Counted from the stretch's first letter, positions 1-13,741 are shown. The stretch is 64,000 nucleotides of DNA from Lethocerus indicus (GCA_019843655.1 JACDQD010000006.1:8238034-8302033), one strand, 5' to 3'. Program-made: numbers and translations. Notes: a model not told the origin generated them from the sequence alone.

Positions 1-2703
1 GTCGATATTAGATTTATGAACGATATTACTCAAGCGTTCCAAACCTACAATACTTAAGCGAAACCGGTCTCCGAACCGGTAGCATTAGTAACCTCCACGA
101 CCAGATTGGTTTATATCTAAATTAATTCATAGTTTGTTGGCGTAGCTCGAACTGCGTGGTAGCTAATACCTGAAATTTCATCTCAGTTGTCATTTGTCAG
201 TGAGTAATTCTTCCAATAGCCTTGAATTATGGGCCTGAATATCGCATCACACGCATACATCTCATTATATTTTCAGAATAGTTTCTTAGACAATTATACC
301 AGGGTATTAGAAATACTCTAATGCATGTGTTTGAATCATGATGTTTCTTTTTAATTCAGGCTTAGGCATGGAAATGAATACTTCTTTAATTTATTTACTG
401 CGAGTTCTATGTGAATTCTGAATGTATCCGGGAATAAAAATTCTAAATATAAAATATTTCTATTTATGATTTATACATAGTGGATCATTTCGGTTTCTCT
501 GTAGACTTCGGAGGAGGTCGGAGGAGCTTAGAGATTTCGGAGTGACGATATTATTATTAGTTTTTACAAAATATCTATACTTAACTAATTATTCCTATTC
601 GGTAGTTGTTCGGTCATCCAATCCTAATAAGGTATTTTCTCGGAACTTGGGCATCACCAACATCCAGCGGGTTACAACTCTCCTCCCTTATCGTTTCTAT
701 AATTAGCTACCGCCCTATATTTGTAGTTGGGCCTTTTTTTCCCGTGTTTTATTATCGAGGGTGTGCGCCACGTTTTTCCCCTCCACTATCCCGTGTTTTT
801 TGTGTCATTCCATCCTAATTTACGACTCGGGCTAAGTTAAGTCAGATAAGACTTTCTTTTTTTTTCGGTTCTTCGTTGCAGCGCAGTGGCGTTGGTGGGG
901 GAGGAGGGCGAGGAATTTCAATGGGAAGAGCTTAACAGTTTGCCGTGTGCATGTCGGTGCGGCCCCGAGTCCTCATCAAGCCCAATTCAGCGCTGAATCG
1001 ATACGTGTCATGGGCTGTCCGCCTGGCGACGTTACGTAGGAATATGCCGACTGGTCTGCTTTGAATTGACCGCCAATGATAGTACATCACAAAAAGTCGA
1101 TGAATATTGAGTAGGGAACAATCGACTCTAAATTCCGATAATATCTTGGGGAAAAAGTAATTTAATTTACTTCAATATCAATATGAAAAGTCGTTCGACT
1201 ATATATTCTCAACTATGGTCCGACATTAGAGGCTGATTTTTACAGACATAACCACAAAGATGTCCAACATATTCTGGTATCTACTGAGAGAATGATTTGT
1301 CCGTCTTCTTTTCGCGAGATATTTTCAAACTCGACATTTTCAAACAAAGCATCGTTGTTTCATGGCAACCTTGCTCCTATTCCGTTCAAAGCATTAATCG
1401 GAAGAAAGGATTCTTCCAAATCACTGGCCTTTCAGTTTGGAATGTAGATTATGATGATGACAGGATGATGCAATACTAAGGAAGATCATGTAGTAGGAGT
1501 GAATAAGAAGAGAGATATTATAGAAATGTTTTTATTTTTGTAATAATAATTTTAGTTCCGATTATTGCTACTTAATCTGGGGAAATTGAAAATCCAGGAA
1601 AATTTTACTTTCTTCATATTATAAGTAGAAAAGTATTTTTGGCGCTCTGTTCCAACTTTCTTCCCCTGCAAAAAATACGTAATTATTTCCTTTCAATCTC
1701 AGATAGTGTGAATACGATATAGGCGTGTTTCACAGTTAAAAATGCCAAATGTAGTATTTTGATATGTTGATTACAACACCTTAGTGTTCTAATATGTTCA
1801 AAATTGACACCCATACCGTGATGTTTCAAGTATGAATTATAAATCTGTATTTTGAAAAATTAGTTAAAAACAGGCTTATACTAATTAATTAATTACGTCC
1901 ATTATGTTTTTGTTGACTTTATTTTGGAGTCAATTCCAAAATTGTAAAGTTGATTTCTATACCGTGTGCAAATTCAATTAAAATAACTTGGAGTTGTGAC
2001 TAATGCCAAATAATTTAATGAATTCAGGCAATAGTAACTATCAAGATAAGAAGGATATTATTTCTTTGTAATTATTGCGTTATAGATGTTTTCTTTCGTG
2101 CAAAACTAACTATATATACGGATGATATTATTAGCGGGTCGTCGAGAGACATCATCGAGACTGATTAAGGTTGGGGAGTGGTTGTCGGGGACGGGTGGGT
2201 TTTCAGCGAGCCACCTTCTGGGGTCTCTACCTGCTTTTATAAGTTTAATGTGCCACTGGAAAGGGTGCCAGTAGACGTACAAAGAACAGCGTTTTATACA
2301 TAGTCAATAGTTTTTTGCCAACCTAAGGAAAATAAAGGCAACTCGATTAAAAAAACCGTTACAAAAACTAAGTACAGTGATTAGAGCTGTGATAAGTTTA
2401 GGATCGTATCCCGCACTCCACCAGATGTCATAATATGTTAATGAAGCAGAGTCGATAAATTGTCTCGGTTTAATGATAAGACAAGGATAACAGACCCTAC
2501 GATAGGAGTCATATTTGAGGAGGAAATTCGATACACTTGGGGTTCGTCGTTCCGAGGGGGTCTCGAAGAATCCTTGGAAATAACCGTCTCGATCGGTAGG
2601 CGGATATATCGAAACGTGATGAGTTTTTAAAATCGTAAAATTAAAACGTAGATCGTGCGATGACAATAGTTTATGAAGACATTACAGAATATTTACGACC
2701 CGA
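1..2703. other. Upstream non-coding DNA, no gene recognised
   Basis: This stretch is AT-rich with many TAATTA-type words. It has only short open frames with no family resemblance, signal peptide or splice structure. A somewhat more GC-rich patch lies at about 870-1050. There is no tRNA-like fold, long tandem array or transposon terminus that I could recognise. It is best read as the intergenic flank of the myoglianin gene that starts further right. Distal promoter elements could be here but are not identifiable by eye. Confidence 0.6.
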
Positions 2704-3257
2704 ATGCTAACGTTAATTAAATTCAGAAAAACGGACGGTTTAAACGCGATAACAATAAGACAAAGCGACTCATTACGGGGGTGGCGGTCGGGGGGTGACA
2801 AAGAGAAAAACAAGAGGGGGAGGAATGGATGGCGATGGAGGGAGGCACGTGGGTTACAGCTGAGCGAGCGAGAGAGACAGAGCGAGGAGGGAGTGAGGCG
2901 GCGCATGCGCGGCGGCAGCCACCGAGAGAGAAAGAGAACGGGTGAGAGAGACGGGTGGTGGTCGGGAGGGAGAGGGGGTGGGAGAATGAGCGGGAGGGAG
3001 CGAGAGAAAGAGTGCGAGAGTGAGAGGGAGGGTAAGCCCGGCACGGCAGAGCGAGAGAGACAGAAAGAGTGAGAGGAGGCAGACAGCCAGCCGGCCAGCC
3101 CGCCCGCCCGCCCGCCTGCCAACCTACGAGAAGCCGCCGATAGAAGAGAGGAAAGAGATAGAGAGCAGAAGTACGAAGAGACAGAGAGAATAAGGTAAAA
3201 GAGCGAGAGAGTGGAGAAGAAGACGGACAGAGAGAAAAAGAGGGAGAGAGATAGAGT

Positions 3258-3266
<9 letters not shown>

Positions 3267-3306
<40 letters not shown>
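3267..3306. repeat. (AG)20 microsatellite
   Basis: This is an uninterrupted AG dinucleotide run of 40 bp inside a longer imperfect purine tract (about 3000-3330). Long apparent open frames of Ser/Leu on the - strand and Arg/Glu on the + strand across it are artefacts of the repeat. Confidence 0.95.
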
Positions 3307-3317
<11 letters not shown>

Positions 3318-3489
3318 TAGTGGAGCGGGCGACGACGACGACCACACCGCAGTCACCACCACTATAGTCACCATCAGCACAGCACACCACTAGCAGTAGT
3401 ACTAGAGCAGTCACCACAGTCACAACATAACACCACTACCACTTAGTATAGAGTAGACACCGCCCAATAGTTAAGGACGACACCTAGAT

Positions 3490-3878
3490 ATGACGGCACG
3501 GTCCAACGTACGAATGACACAATAGAGAGGACACTATAAGATGTGGTAATATGATAGAGAGAAGCGTCCAGTCAGGAAGAGAGGGGACCGGAAGGGGGAG
3601 AAGATATTAAACGGAGAGAAATAGCCGATAGCGGCAGTCGAGCGATAGGAGTGCGCCGGAACCGAACGGTGAGATGTAGTAGATGTGGACGACGAGGAAG
3701 AAGAGGTGCCGCGGCCCAGGGCCACTAGTAGCCGAAGTCGATTAGGTGCCACCACTCACGGTACTACTCTCGGTAGCCAGTGCGCGCCGCGACATCGGGA
3801 CCCAAGGACCGAGTATCGCTTATATTATACGCGGATTATAGTAGGATGTACGAGAGGGTAGGGGTAGTTATCAGGTAG
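3490..3878 (+). other. Cluster of short upstream ORFs before the main start
   Basis: At least four ATG-initiated short frames lie between the CA-rich leader and the main start codon: 3490-3525 (11 codons plus stop), 3551-3610 (19 codons plus stop), 3683-3745 (20 codons plus stop) and 3846-3878 (10 codons plus stop). There are also minimal ATG-stop frames at 3541 and 3674. The last uORF ends five bases before the main ATG at 3884. If this segment is in the mature transcript, these uORFs would be expected to lower translation of the ligand. If transcription starts later or the leader is spliced, some of them are irrelevant. Confidence 0.4.
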
Positions 3879-3883
3879 CGAGC

Positions 3884-4127
3884 ATGTCAGTTTGGCTGGG
3901 GACATGGGTGGCGGTATGTGTGGTGATAGGTGCCGGACTGGGACAACAGCAAGGCTGGAGACATCACCACCACGGGACGAGAGGGGGCGGCGCGGGGGCG
4001 GCATCGGCCAGTTCACACCACCGCCAACTCCACAACCAACAGGACTCCCAACTGGAGAGAGCCCCCCTCTCGCACCAACACCTCAGGCCGCCGCCCTCCT
4101 CCTCCTCCTCCTCCTCCTCCGTACAAG
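3884..4127 (+). CDS. myo: Myoglianin (GDF8/11-type TGF-beta ligand), coding exon 1: signal peptide and linker
   Basis: This exon encodes residues 1-81 plus the first base of codon 82 of a secreted TGF-beta superfamily precursor. Residues 1-20 form a plausible signal peptide: a hydrophobic stretch SVWLGTWVAVCVVIGAGLG with cleavage likely after G20, before QQQ. A low-complexity linker follows, with HHHH at 27-30, a Gly/Ala/Ser-rich stretch, and eight serines at 72-79. The exon ends AAG|GTAAGC, a near-ideal donor, in phase 1, which is exactly the phase required by the exon at 25124. The start was chosen because it is the only frame giving both a signal peptide and this phase match; the -3 base is A. 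Overlapping frames starting at 3892 and 3930 are shadows. The linker is not conserved enough to name the gene; the name comes from exon 2. No transcript evidence is available, and the join is an inference from phase and domain order. Confidence 0.75.
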
Positions 4128-4610
4128 GTAAGCACCCTCCGATCGCCCCTTTAATTTATGCCCCCGACCGGAGCCGGCCCCGACCGGCGCCCGCCCCTCC
4201 TCCTTAATTAAATATACTCGTACGTAAGGCGGTCCGGAAAATTACCGAGTTAAAACCGAGCGCCCCGTGTGGGAAAGAAGTCGAGGGCGTCCGTAGTCGA
4301 TTAATCTTCGTGGAGCCGATGTGCCGGTGCGCGCGATCCCTCGTGCCCGCTTTCTCGGACAAATCACCGGGCCCATTAGGACATCTCCAGACTCCCGACC
4401 GAGATGAATGATCGTGATCATCAGATAATGCTCGCACGGATTTAATTGCGTCGAAAATTCGTCGGTTCGATAAATATTTATGAAGTGCGACGATCTCCCG
4501 GTTACATTAATAATCGTCGTCCCGGTGGTCGGGGCCCGGCTCCGAAATATTTATAAGTACGGGAGCGAATCGGTCTCTTTGATGGCCCGTTATAGAGAAC
4601 GAGAGAGAGG

Positions 4611-4628
4611 GAGAGAGAGAGAGAGAGA
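4611..4628. repeat. Short (GA)9 run in a purine-rich tract
   Basis: An 18-bp GA run sits in an imperfect GA-rich tract from about 4598 to 4735, shortly after exon 1. It is only a minor simple repeat, and open frames across it are artefacts. Confidence 0.85.
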
Positions 4629-7600
4629 ATGATAAAGAGAGGGAACGGAGTGAGGGAGAGTGGAAGTGAGAGAGAGTGAGTGAGTAAGTGAGAGAGTAGT
4701 ACGCAGGGAAAAGGGAGAGGGTGGGAGAGAGTGGTTTGGCTGAAAGTCAGCCATTCAGTCAGTCGGTCCGCTGCCGGCACCGGCTCAGGGTCCTCCCTCT
4801 GTGTCCCCGCCTTCCCTCTAGCCTCCCGGACCCCGTCTCTCAATTTAAACTTCGAACCGCCCGAAACTAATTCTTCTGAGGGCCCCTCTATTCCTACGTC
4901 CCGGCCTACGGTTTCGTTCAGGCTACCGATCGATTCTATCGTGTCGGTCACGTCACCGAGAAAAAGAGAACGCGTCCGTTAACTTCTCGATCCGCGAAGT
5001 ATTAACACTATCGGAACCCGTCGAAGTACTAAGTAACGAATATAGCGTTACGTATCTTCTGGGGCGGTACAATAAAATTCGAACGCTGTATTAACGTAAA
5101 TAGCCCAATTCTGTCCCCATGTCGGTCGATAAGATCCGAGCGTAAAATCCAGTTCGATAAAACGCCTCTCGGTCAAATTTTGTTATACGACCGGCTTCCA
5201 CATCTTCTTCTGTCAGTTTCCTTATTGCGCAATATCCCACACGGGGTGTTAATAAGGGCCTCGCTATGGCAATAATTGTCGTTATCGTTAAAGTATTTTC
5301 TACGGCTATATGACTTCGCCAAGGGATAATATTCGCATTAATCTCAGATATAAGGATATTGACGAAAACTGCGATTAAATGGGATCGTCGCTTTAACAAA
5401 TAATAATGAGATAAATTAATGACACTATACACTATTAGCATTTGTGTATGCCTGTCGGTCGTACGATTATAGCCTTTTTTATTATAGCCTGTGTTCTTGA
5501 CCAACCGTATCTGTAGTCCGTCTAATGATCCTCGAAAGACGGGACCTATAGCGATCAATTAGCGTAAAATAATGGCCGCGCATCTCCTTTTCGCTCGTTT
5601 AACGCGTCGGATACTCGTTTGCCGGCGTTGAGATATATATTGAGTGTAAGAAGGTCCGTACGGTGGTAACATGTGGTTGGTAATGAAATAGGACATGTTG
5701 TTAGTTTGTCAGGGCGGCTACCTTTCTCCGGCTTGGAGCTGTTCTGGCTCTCGCGGCCAGCTGTCCGTCCCGACCACTATCTAAATGATCCTCGGTCGTC
5801 ACGCGTTGCCTAATTATTTTATACGGCCCGGATAAAAAGAGTGGACCCCTCCCCCGGAGGCATATATTAAACGTAATGCGATTAAGTACAAGAGCTCTCA
5901 GGTCGACGATATTTCAAGGCTTTACCCGGCCGAGAATAGTGGGGCCGCGAGGTGTTCGGTTACCGGGGTTGTTCGGTTTGAATTCCGACCGACACAATTG
6001 AAAACGATCGTAACAAATAACCGTTTTCGAATAACGTCCCCGACATAGTCGTTTAAGACTCTTCGTGCCTTATAAAATGTAGACCTTACTGCTATCCGGC
6101 ACCTTACTGTTATCCACGAGCTTAGTATTGAATACTGCAATACTTCACTAGAATCGTTTGGACCCCCACACATTTGAAATAGTAATGGGAAATTACGCCA
6201 CGAAAAGGATAAATGCTTTTTAAATGGGACATTTGAATGAACACGGCGATATAACCCAGTTAATTTATTTACAATTTAAACAAGCGACGCGACTATTTTC
6301 TATTCGTCTGTTTTCCTATTCTCGAATTACTTTAATACGTCATTTAGAAAAATAGAAGGTGAAATGTCCGTTTGATTTACCTTTGCATCGGTTGACGTTA
6401 GCTGTCATCCATTATGGGGATTATAATCTTTTAACCATTTTATTTGGAAAGGAAAATATCGCTTCCAGAATATTACGACTCTTATCCTTGAACTTATACT
6501 TCTACACCGACAATGTGTTAAGAAATTTTGTCGGAGGGAATTATTGGCTCAAACTATCAATTTGAATGAAATTATACGTTGGACGAATCGGAAATCGGAC
6601 GTTTAGTACCAAAATTGTTGCCCGATTTTTCTTCGGGATCTCCACTTTAAAAAAAAATGACGGCTCCAAAATCGCGTATTAGAGATGCTAATTAGCCCAG
6701 ATTTGAATAATATTAATTATAGCCTCGGAAGGTAACGCGGTGCCCAGTATTATTATAGTCGCTACATAAAGATATTCGTTTAATTGCATCTGGACGCCGG
6801 AACTAATGGTTGCCATATGTTTTCTTATTCGGATTTACATATCTTACAAAGAATTATGACGAGGTTATTTTTTTCTTATAAAAAAACATAATGGATTTGG
6901 CGTGGGCGTAGCTTCTTTTCCCGCTAAAGACGGCGAGATGTAAATTCGATTTTTATCTTTCGGTATTTCACACCATTATTTATAATTGATAGCTCGGGGC
7001 CGTGTTTTGTTTCAAAGTTTAGCGCTTATGGCGGGAAGCGCAGGTGTGTTAGTGTGGGTTTCTGTCTCCGAGACGAATGCCTACTGATAAGAGCCTTGGA
7101 ATTCGGGTCTGATAATACATTTCGGTGGGTTATTGTGTCAACGTAGTGAAATTTCTCGTGTTCGTAATATGAACTGCCCAAGATGATGGGTGTGCATTTG
7201 TTAACGCTCTCAGCCTTAAAAAATTTGACCATGTAACAGCGACATCGCAGTTCCTATTAAGAATGTGCATCATAATTTAAAAATCTGTTTACGGATACAA
7301 TGTCAACTGTATCGCAATATCGGATTATAATATATAGTTCTATTATTGTACGTCTGTCCTACGTTGTGGTCATTTCCTGAAGTTTCGACAGCGCTAGAAT
7401 TAAATGAATTAATATTTCGCCAATTGCTGTTCACAAGTTGAAGCGAAATTCCCGGAATAACTTGAGTAATTTAGGTTGACAGACGAGATGGCGGTCTGTA
7501 TTGCAGACGCATTGACCTGATTTCAGTTCCTTCTGAAACTTGTGAACCTTAAAATTATTCAAAGCCCCGTTTCGTCTCCGATTCATAGTTCGTGAAGCTG

Positions 7601-10600
7601 GCAGTTTGTCAATTAGTTGGAGATAAGTGGACAGGAAGAAAAACATTGCCTCCGTCTAGGCTTCACTCCTTCTTTGCGTCCTGTTCCTATTTCATTAATT
7701 TATTTATTTCAACAATTATCAGGAAATTCCTAACGGATTTCCACACTGTACGATTGTTCACAAAATTCGAAGTAAGCTGACTCGATAAATAATACAAATT
7801 TATTAATTACTTTCCCGTCTTGTAATAGGAGACTTACTCCACTATCTCCCAGTAGGTGGGAATATTATTTCGATTTAATTATATTTCTAATATAACATAT
7901 GATTTCTACTAGGATATCAACCTATGAAACATTTAGTGTTTCAGACATAATGAAGATATAATTTCTATTCAATAAAATAATTTACCAACTGCGGAATTAT
8001 ATAATAAAATCTGCAATCGTATGTCTTGGAATAATAGTAATCTGTTATAGCGTTAAAATAAAACACTATTCTAATTGTATAGTTGTATTAAAAATTTGTA
8101 TTTGCATTTTAAATCTGTGAATTGTAGATAGTAACTATGACAATAGTACTAATTTATTAATCTCGACTGAGAAAATGCCCATACAGCCCATTTTACTTAA
8201 ATTAAAACGATTTGGGGGAACTTATACGCTCATTACGATCCCGCCCTCCCCTCCGTAAGATCTGATATATGCTTCTTCCATAAATGTCTATTAAAAACCA
8301 AGGGAAAGTTGTAATGAGGCTAGGGAAGTTTAGCTATTCCACCGGTGGTGAACGGTGGGAAAAAAAGGAGCCGGGGGGCCGGAATTAGTCGCCGGCTTGG
8401 ACAAAATTATTGGGACGATACAATTTGGTCTCGGTCCAAAAAACATGCTGCCGGAAAGTGGCAATTCAATTGTCAACCAAGTGGGGCGCCCCATCGCCTA
8501 GTTTATTTAAGCCAGACTGGTATTTTTTTTTTAATTTTTGTTTTTTGAACGAATGAATTTAAAAACAAAAGCGCCGACATTGCCTCGCGGGCAGAGATGT
8601 GTCTCGGTGAGGGGATTGTAACGGTGAGGGGGGGAGAAATTTATTTCGATATCAATCTTTCCACTTTTCCGGTAGACTCCAGTATGAAAAATAATTGAAA
8701 ACTGTTTTTACGTGTTTCTAGTTTATTTCCGTCCGTATGAAAAAAACCGTATCCATTTACTACAGAAAAAACAGATTACGACGTTTGATCTGCATGTAAC
8801 TATTCCGCCGACATTCGAGCTAACTATCGCCACGAAAATTACAGGGGAGTTCATTACAAAGAAACTGATAATTAGTATGAAAGTTGATCGGTTTTATCGT
8901 TAATCAGCGCTCAAATTATAAGTTATTTCCTCATCTATTCCACAAGAAAACACAAATAATATTCCGGCATCTCGGTTCACTGTAAGTTTAATGAAAATAT
9001 CTCAGGTCGGCGGGATATCATAATGACACACATCCTAGGACACAAACTCTGTCCCAAGGAAATGCCTTATCACTAACATCGTACCGAAACACTATCTGAC
9101 GGTGGTAGTGCAAACGTCCTTAATCGGAAGACGAAAAGTATAATCAGGCGAAAGCCTGTTGAATATTTTCACGTATCAAATCAAATTAGTAGATTCCGAA
9201 ACGTCGTTACAGTCCGATCAAGAGACTGGATAATAACAACACCATTGGGGCGGCGTCGCATACCGTAATTAAATGATATTCAATTTAATTTAAACCACAC
9301 GTCACGTTGATTAGAAACATTTCATGTTTTAACTGAGAAACGCGGTTTTTAAAGTAAATGTGACGCGATTTGAAGCTGAATTTAAAACGCATCGTCCGCG
9401 GGCTCGCCCATTCACGAACGGCGAATGGCAATATTGAAAGCGTGAATGAGGTTAACGCCGTGTTATGTCTGGCATATTGCATTCGGTGTGTGCGGGTGTG
9501 AGGGACTGGAGGTGGAAAAGGGAGCAAGTGTGCATTAGAGGCGTGCACCTGTGTTTGTCCACCGTTCTGTCGACGATTAAACCCGGGGCTTTCGACTCGC
9601 GGAAACACGAAGGCAGACCCCCGGTCGCGTAAAACAAATTAATTGTCCCGGTCAATTTTTAAGATGAATTCGTCCTCGTTTAAAATGAGGAAGCGTGCCG
9701 CCTAAATGGGCCGGGTTTTCAGGCTTGAAGCCGCTCAGAATTTAGAATAAGTACCGTTATTTTCGACAATAAATAAACGACACAGTGAAAGATCGAAATG
9801 TTAGGGCGAATACCCGGTTACTAATTTACAGGCCCTAGTTTCCATATTTTATTCCGGTGCAAATAGAGTTTTTCTTATCGATAAAATATAAAAATAGTTT
9901 GCGTTATATATATAAACGTATATTGAGAAGTAAAAAATGAACAAGGATATATTATAAAGAATTATGATTAATTACGATCATTATATCCAAACATAATGCC
10001 TCGTTTGATATTCCATAGTGTTATTTTTCTATCAACTATAGTTAAATTAAAATTAATTAATTAAATTAAAATGTGTTTTTTGGATAAATATGTTTAGGAA
10101 TAATCATAGAAATCAAGTAGATCATAATCAATTCAAATTCATGAAATGTGGGCTCATAATTTATTTTCTGAATGTTGTTACTTTAAGTTTTCGTGAGGTT
10201 ATATCTTTGTCGCGAGGAATATATTTTATATCCTAGTAGGGTAATTTTTCTGGCAAAAAAATTACAAAAGACTTACAATTGAGGTCGACATTGTTTGATG
10301 TTTATGTTTTGACAATCGTTTCATACTGAATTGTGGTAAACCATGTGTAAATTCTGTCACAGCTGAAGTAATGAAATAAAACAAAAAATATAGAAGGTGT
10401 TGGACTGCCCGTGCGGTCACTTTTTTCACCGCTCGCGCGTTCTAAATATAGGCCGCCTCTGTCGCGATAATTAATGAATTCGCCGAATCCGGCGTAACAC
10501 GAGAATAGGTACAAGGCAAACGCCGATTGTTCTTCAACCCAAGTCCCTGAACGTCTGCCCGACCGTTTTTTTCTTCTTTAGGCAATACATTTATTTTTCC

Positions 10601-13327
10601 TAAATGAAAATTTGTTAGGTAACAGTAAAATAAAATGCGAAACACATTTATAAATGTTTAATTTGGAGGCCGTATCAAAAAGAAATTGAATTTGTTTTTA
10701 TAACCCCGCGTATCTATTATCTAATAGGGTTAGAATTATGGTATGGAGTACACATGGTTTGTGAATAATTACCTCAGGAAAGAATACCTGAAAAGAATTA
10801 TTTCTTTGTATCTACTATCGTATTAAATTGTTTCGAGTGTTAAAAAAAGAAAAAATGTCATTTTTATTAGATTTAAAATAGTCAAACACAGGTAACACGA
10901 TAAGTCTCGCGTAAATGTCTGGGACACGTTTCTTCACTCCGGCCCAGCAATTAGAATATCTTATTTAAGGGTTTATACGCCTGGGAGGAACCCCTCCCCC
11001 CCACCGCGAGGGACTCCCTTATCAGCTATGGGAGTAATAACCGCTTATTTAAAGATCTCGTTTTTGAGGGCCCTTAAGTCATTTTCAGGGGCCAGTTTTG
11101 ACCCTTTAAGTCATCTCGCCTACTTATCATCTTGTTAGCGGCTATCATCCGGCCGGGAGCCAGCAGCCAGCGCCACATCCTTAATTACAGAAGCCCTCAT
11201 GCGATAATTGTTTTACTTATCGAGAACGCTAATCGGTCATTAAAGCCCCTCGTTTTTACCCCAGGTCTTTTATCGGACCCCGGACCGTCACCTTACTAGG
11301 GGTTCACTTCCCGTTTACAAAGTCTCAACGGGAAAACCCTTCTCGAATCATATCCGGAACAGTGCTCAAGTATACTACATTCAATAAAATTTACTGTTAG
11401 CGTTTTATATATATTTCCTCTAACCTACAGCATTAATCGAAACATCCGCACAATGTTTTTATTTCAATGTTACTTTAATTAATAAATCGTTCAAATGGAA
11501 TTAAAAACACCTCCCCTTTCCTAACGTAAACTAATTTATCCCGTCATTCTAGTAGCAGCTTAAAGTAAAACGAGCTTGAAACCTTGTTGAATACTTCAAC
11601 AAGAGCTAAAAAATGTGTTATCTGTGCTAAAATAAAATAGTGTATATGGTAAAATTTGGATATCACTCATGAGATAATCCGCTCCACTTGCTTGTTTCGT
11701 TCTATCACATATCAGTTCATTGGCAATAAGATTTTTTTAGCTTTATTTATTTTCATCATAAAGTATTTCTAGTAATGTACCGGATGTTCTATGTTTCGTA
11801 GATGTTGGTGACGTATCGTTAGTTTTTCCAATAGGTATGTAGACATGAGTGAAGGTTAGATTTAATTAGCTGACTAGCTGATCGGAAAATGTTTATAACT
11901 GGCAACCGGGGCTTGTTATCCTGTCTCATTTCGCAGACGGTGACATTGGGGGTTGGGGGAGTTCTAATTTCTGAATAACACCATTTGAAACTTCAAATTC
12001 GATTTTTCTCTCAACATAATGCCATTGATTATGTATATGGAAATCTGAAAATTGAATTGGCCGGTTGGGGGGCCGACGAGGGGGAAGTGCACGCTTTGAT
12101 GTGCCCCCTCGTCCCCCCACCTCTCGCATTAAGTAAACTTTGCGCTCGTTTCGAGCCGACAGTAGGCGGTTTATATTATGCATTTGGCAAGTTACGCTTT
12201 GGGAAATCCAATTACTGGTCGTGAAAGGGGCGGGGGGCATTGAGACCGATACAACAAACGCTTTCTCTGTTCGATATCGATAAGTGAATATAAACTTACA
12301 CGGTGGAATCCTTATTTGACTGTTTTATGTTACCAAAACGGCCGAAAGGGTTATATCGGATAGATCTAATAAAAGGTAACGGAGCATTGTTAGTGGGTGG
12401 AATAATTCTTTAGTAGTCCTGGTTGCTTTCAAGCTATTCCGAAATTTTTATAATTTTCGATTTGTTCTAGTTGACGTATCCTCCTTGAATAGTCATAACA
12501 CTCTTTTAAATTGGCATAATTACGTGTTACTAATATTAACCCTTAGAAACCATACGTTATAATCATGTTTAATCCATTTATTTAAGAATCGACCACAGAA
12601 TTAATTTGACATTGATATTAATTAGAATACTTGTCACAGGTGTTAGTTTCCTGTACTGACCAAGCAAATAGGAACAATAGTTCAAATCTGTCATGGCTCT
12701 TTTAAATTAAAATTTCAAATTACAATTCTTCCTAGTTAATTACGCATTTAAGTAGTATGCCTTATATATGGGCTAATATGTGTTACCAATCGGTTTTATA
12801 ACAGGGATATTGGACCTCGTTAACAATTCTAACGATATCCTAAATTTAATTAAAATTTAAGGCAACTGAATGTCGTGAGAAGCTTTGGCCGAATAAACAG
12901 AAGTCCACAAATTGATACTCAAACTGTCTAAAATCTGAAATGTAGAGATCCGAAGTTATTATAGTGTAGCGTAGATTCGCCTAAAGTTGAATCGGTTTCT
13001 TGGATTCTGATTAGTAGGATTACATAGGTGTATCGGGCTTGATTATCTTATTTGATAATCAAGTACGATTAACCGTAATAAAGGTGCAACCTATTCGGGT
13101 CTAAAATAGAAGGAAAAATGACGGGTTTAGCACCTTGCATTCCACACTAAACCATCCCAGATGCTAATAACGACACCTATTAAGTGAAAACACTAAAGTT
13201 TATCTACCATTAAATGTTTCCCCCGGTACTGATTTATTGAACTGGTCGAGCGGAACGTTTTGATGATACTCATATTAGCCGTAAAACCGCCCCATTAGAA
13301 TCCTAATGTTTACTAATGTCGTAATTA

Positions 13328-13567
13328 ATGACGGTTAAACAGGTTTTTATGGGGGCCGCAGGTTTCGTCATCCTCCTCGTATGCTCCTGGAACAGCTGTG
13401 TCGGACTCAACCACGAGGAGCCCCCACAGAAACGAGGTTCTATTCCGCGAGGCGTTTTAGTTTCTTTTGAGGCCGCTTTTAATTTCAATGTAAATATTTC
13501 ACCGCGCGTAAAGAATGATCAGATATTAGGTAATTTATACGGGCTATTTATTAAAAAAGACTGGTAG
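13328..13567 (+). other. Unexplained open frame with a signal-peptide-like start
   Basis: This 79-codon ATG frame starts with MTVKQVFMGAAGFVILLV and continues through CSWNSCVGLNHEE, a good signal-peptide profile with possible cleavage after G26. A second ATG at 13349 would give a more compact signal peptide. Codons in the first 36 positions look gene-like (GTC ATC CTC CTC). A GT at 13437 would end the exon in phase 1, the phase needed to join exon 2 at 25124, but the donor CGAG|GTTCTA is poor. It may be an alternative first exon of myoglianin, an exon of an unrelated nested gene, a conserved non-coding patch or chance. I do not recognise it. Confidence 0.15.
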
Positions 13568-13738
13568 ATAAATGCGGTTTAGCGAAGAGATACGGGCCGC
13601 CGCCGGGATCACGATAGGAGAGCCTTTCTCGAGAAGGGACACCAACATTTACATAAACATCGGACCCTACCGGTGAGCGCGTGTGAGTGTGTGTACCCGA
13701 GGAAGAGAAGAACAGGGGGGAGAGGGAAGTTGAGAGGG

Positions 13739-13741
<3 letters not shown>

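Larger units (their letters stand above)
2704..3883 (+). promoter_or_regulatory. Putative promoter and 5' leader of the myoglianin gene
   Basis: From about 2770 the sequence changes abruptly from AT-rich to GC/CpG-richer and becomes strongly purine-biased on the + strand, with GA runs up to a 40-bp array at 3267-3306. It then becomes CAC/CAG-rich at 3330-3440. This compositional block abuts the coding start at 3884 and continues past exon 1, as expected for a core promoter and a long 5' untranslated region. A TATA-like TATATTATA at 3821-3829 is a possible core element, but a start just downstream of it would leave a very short leader. The transcription start is not determinable here, and an additional non-coding 5' exon cannot be excluded. 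Confidence 0.45.

Noticed and set aside
2682..3423. Long - strand Ser/Leu-rich frames (232 and 99 codons) and + strand Arg/Glu frames
   Set aside because: These are created by the GA-rich leader and the AG microsatellite; low-complexity in every frame.
5091..5558. 155-codon - strand frame in intron 1
   Set aside because: No family resemblance, signal peptide or domain pattern, and no supporting splice or promoter context; a chance frame is the simplest reading.
13428..13448. B-box-like GGTTCTATTCC suggesting a tRNA or SINE head
   Set aside because: There is no A-box and no cloverleaf around it; the stretch reads better as part of the open frame at 13328.
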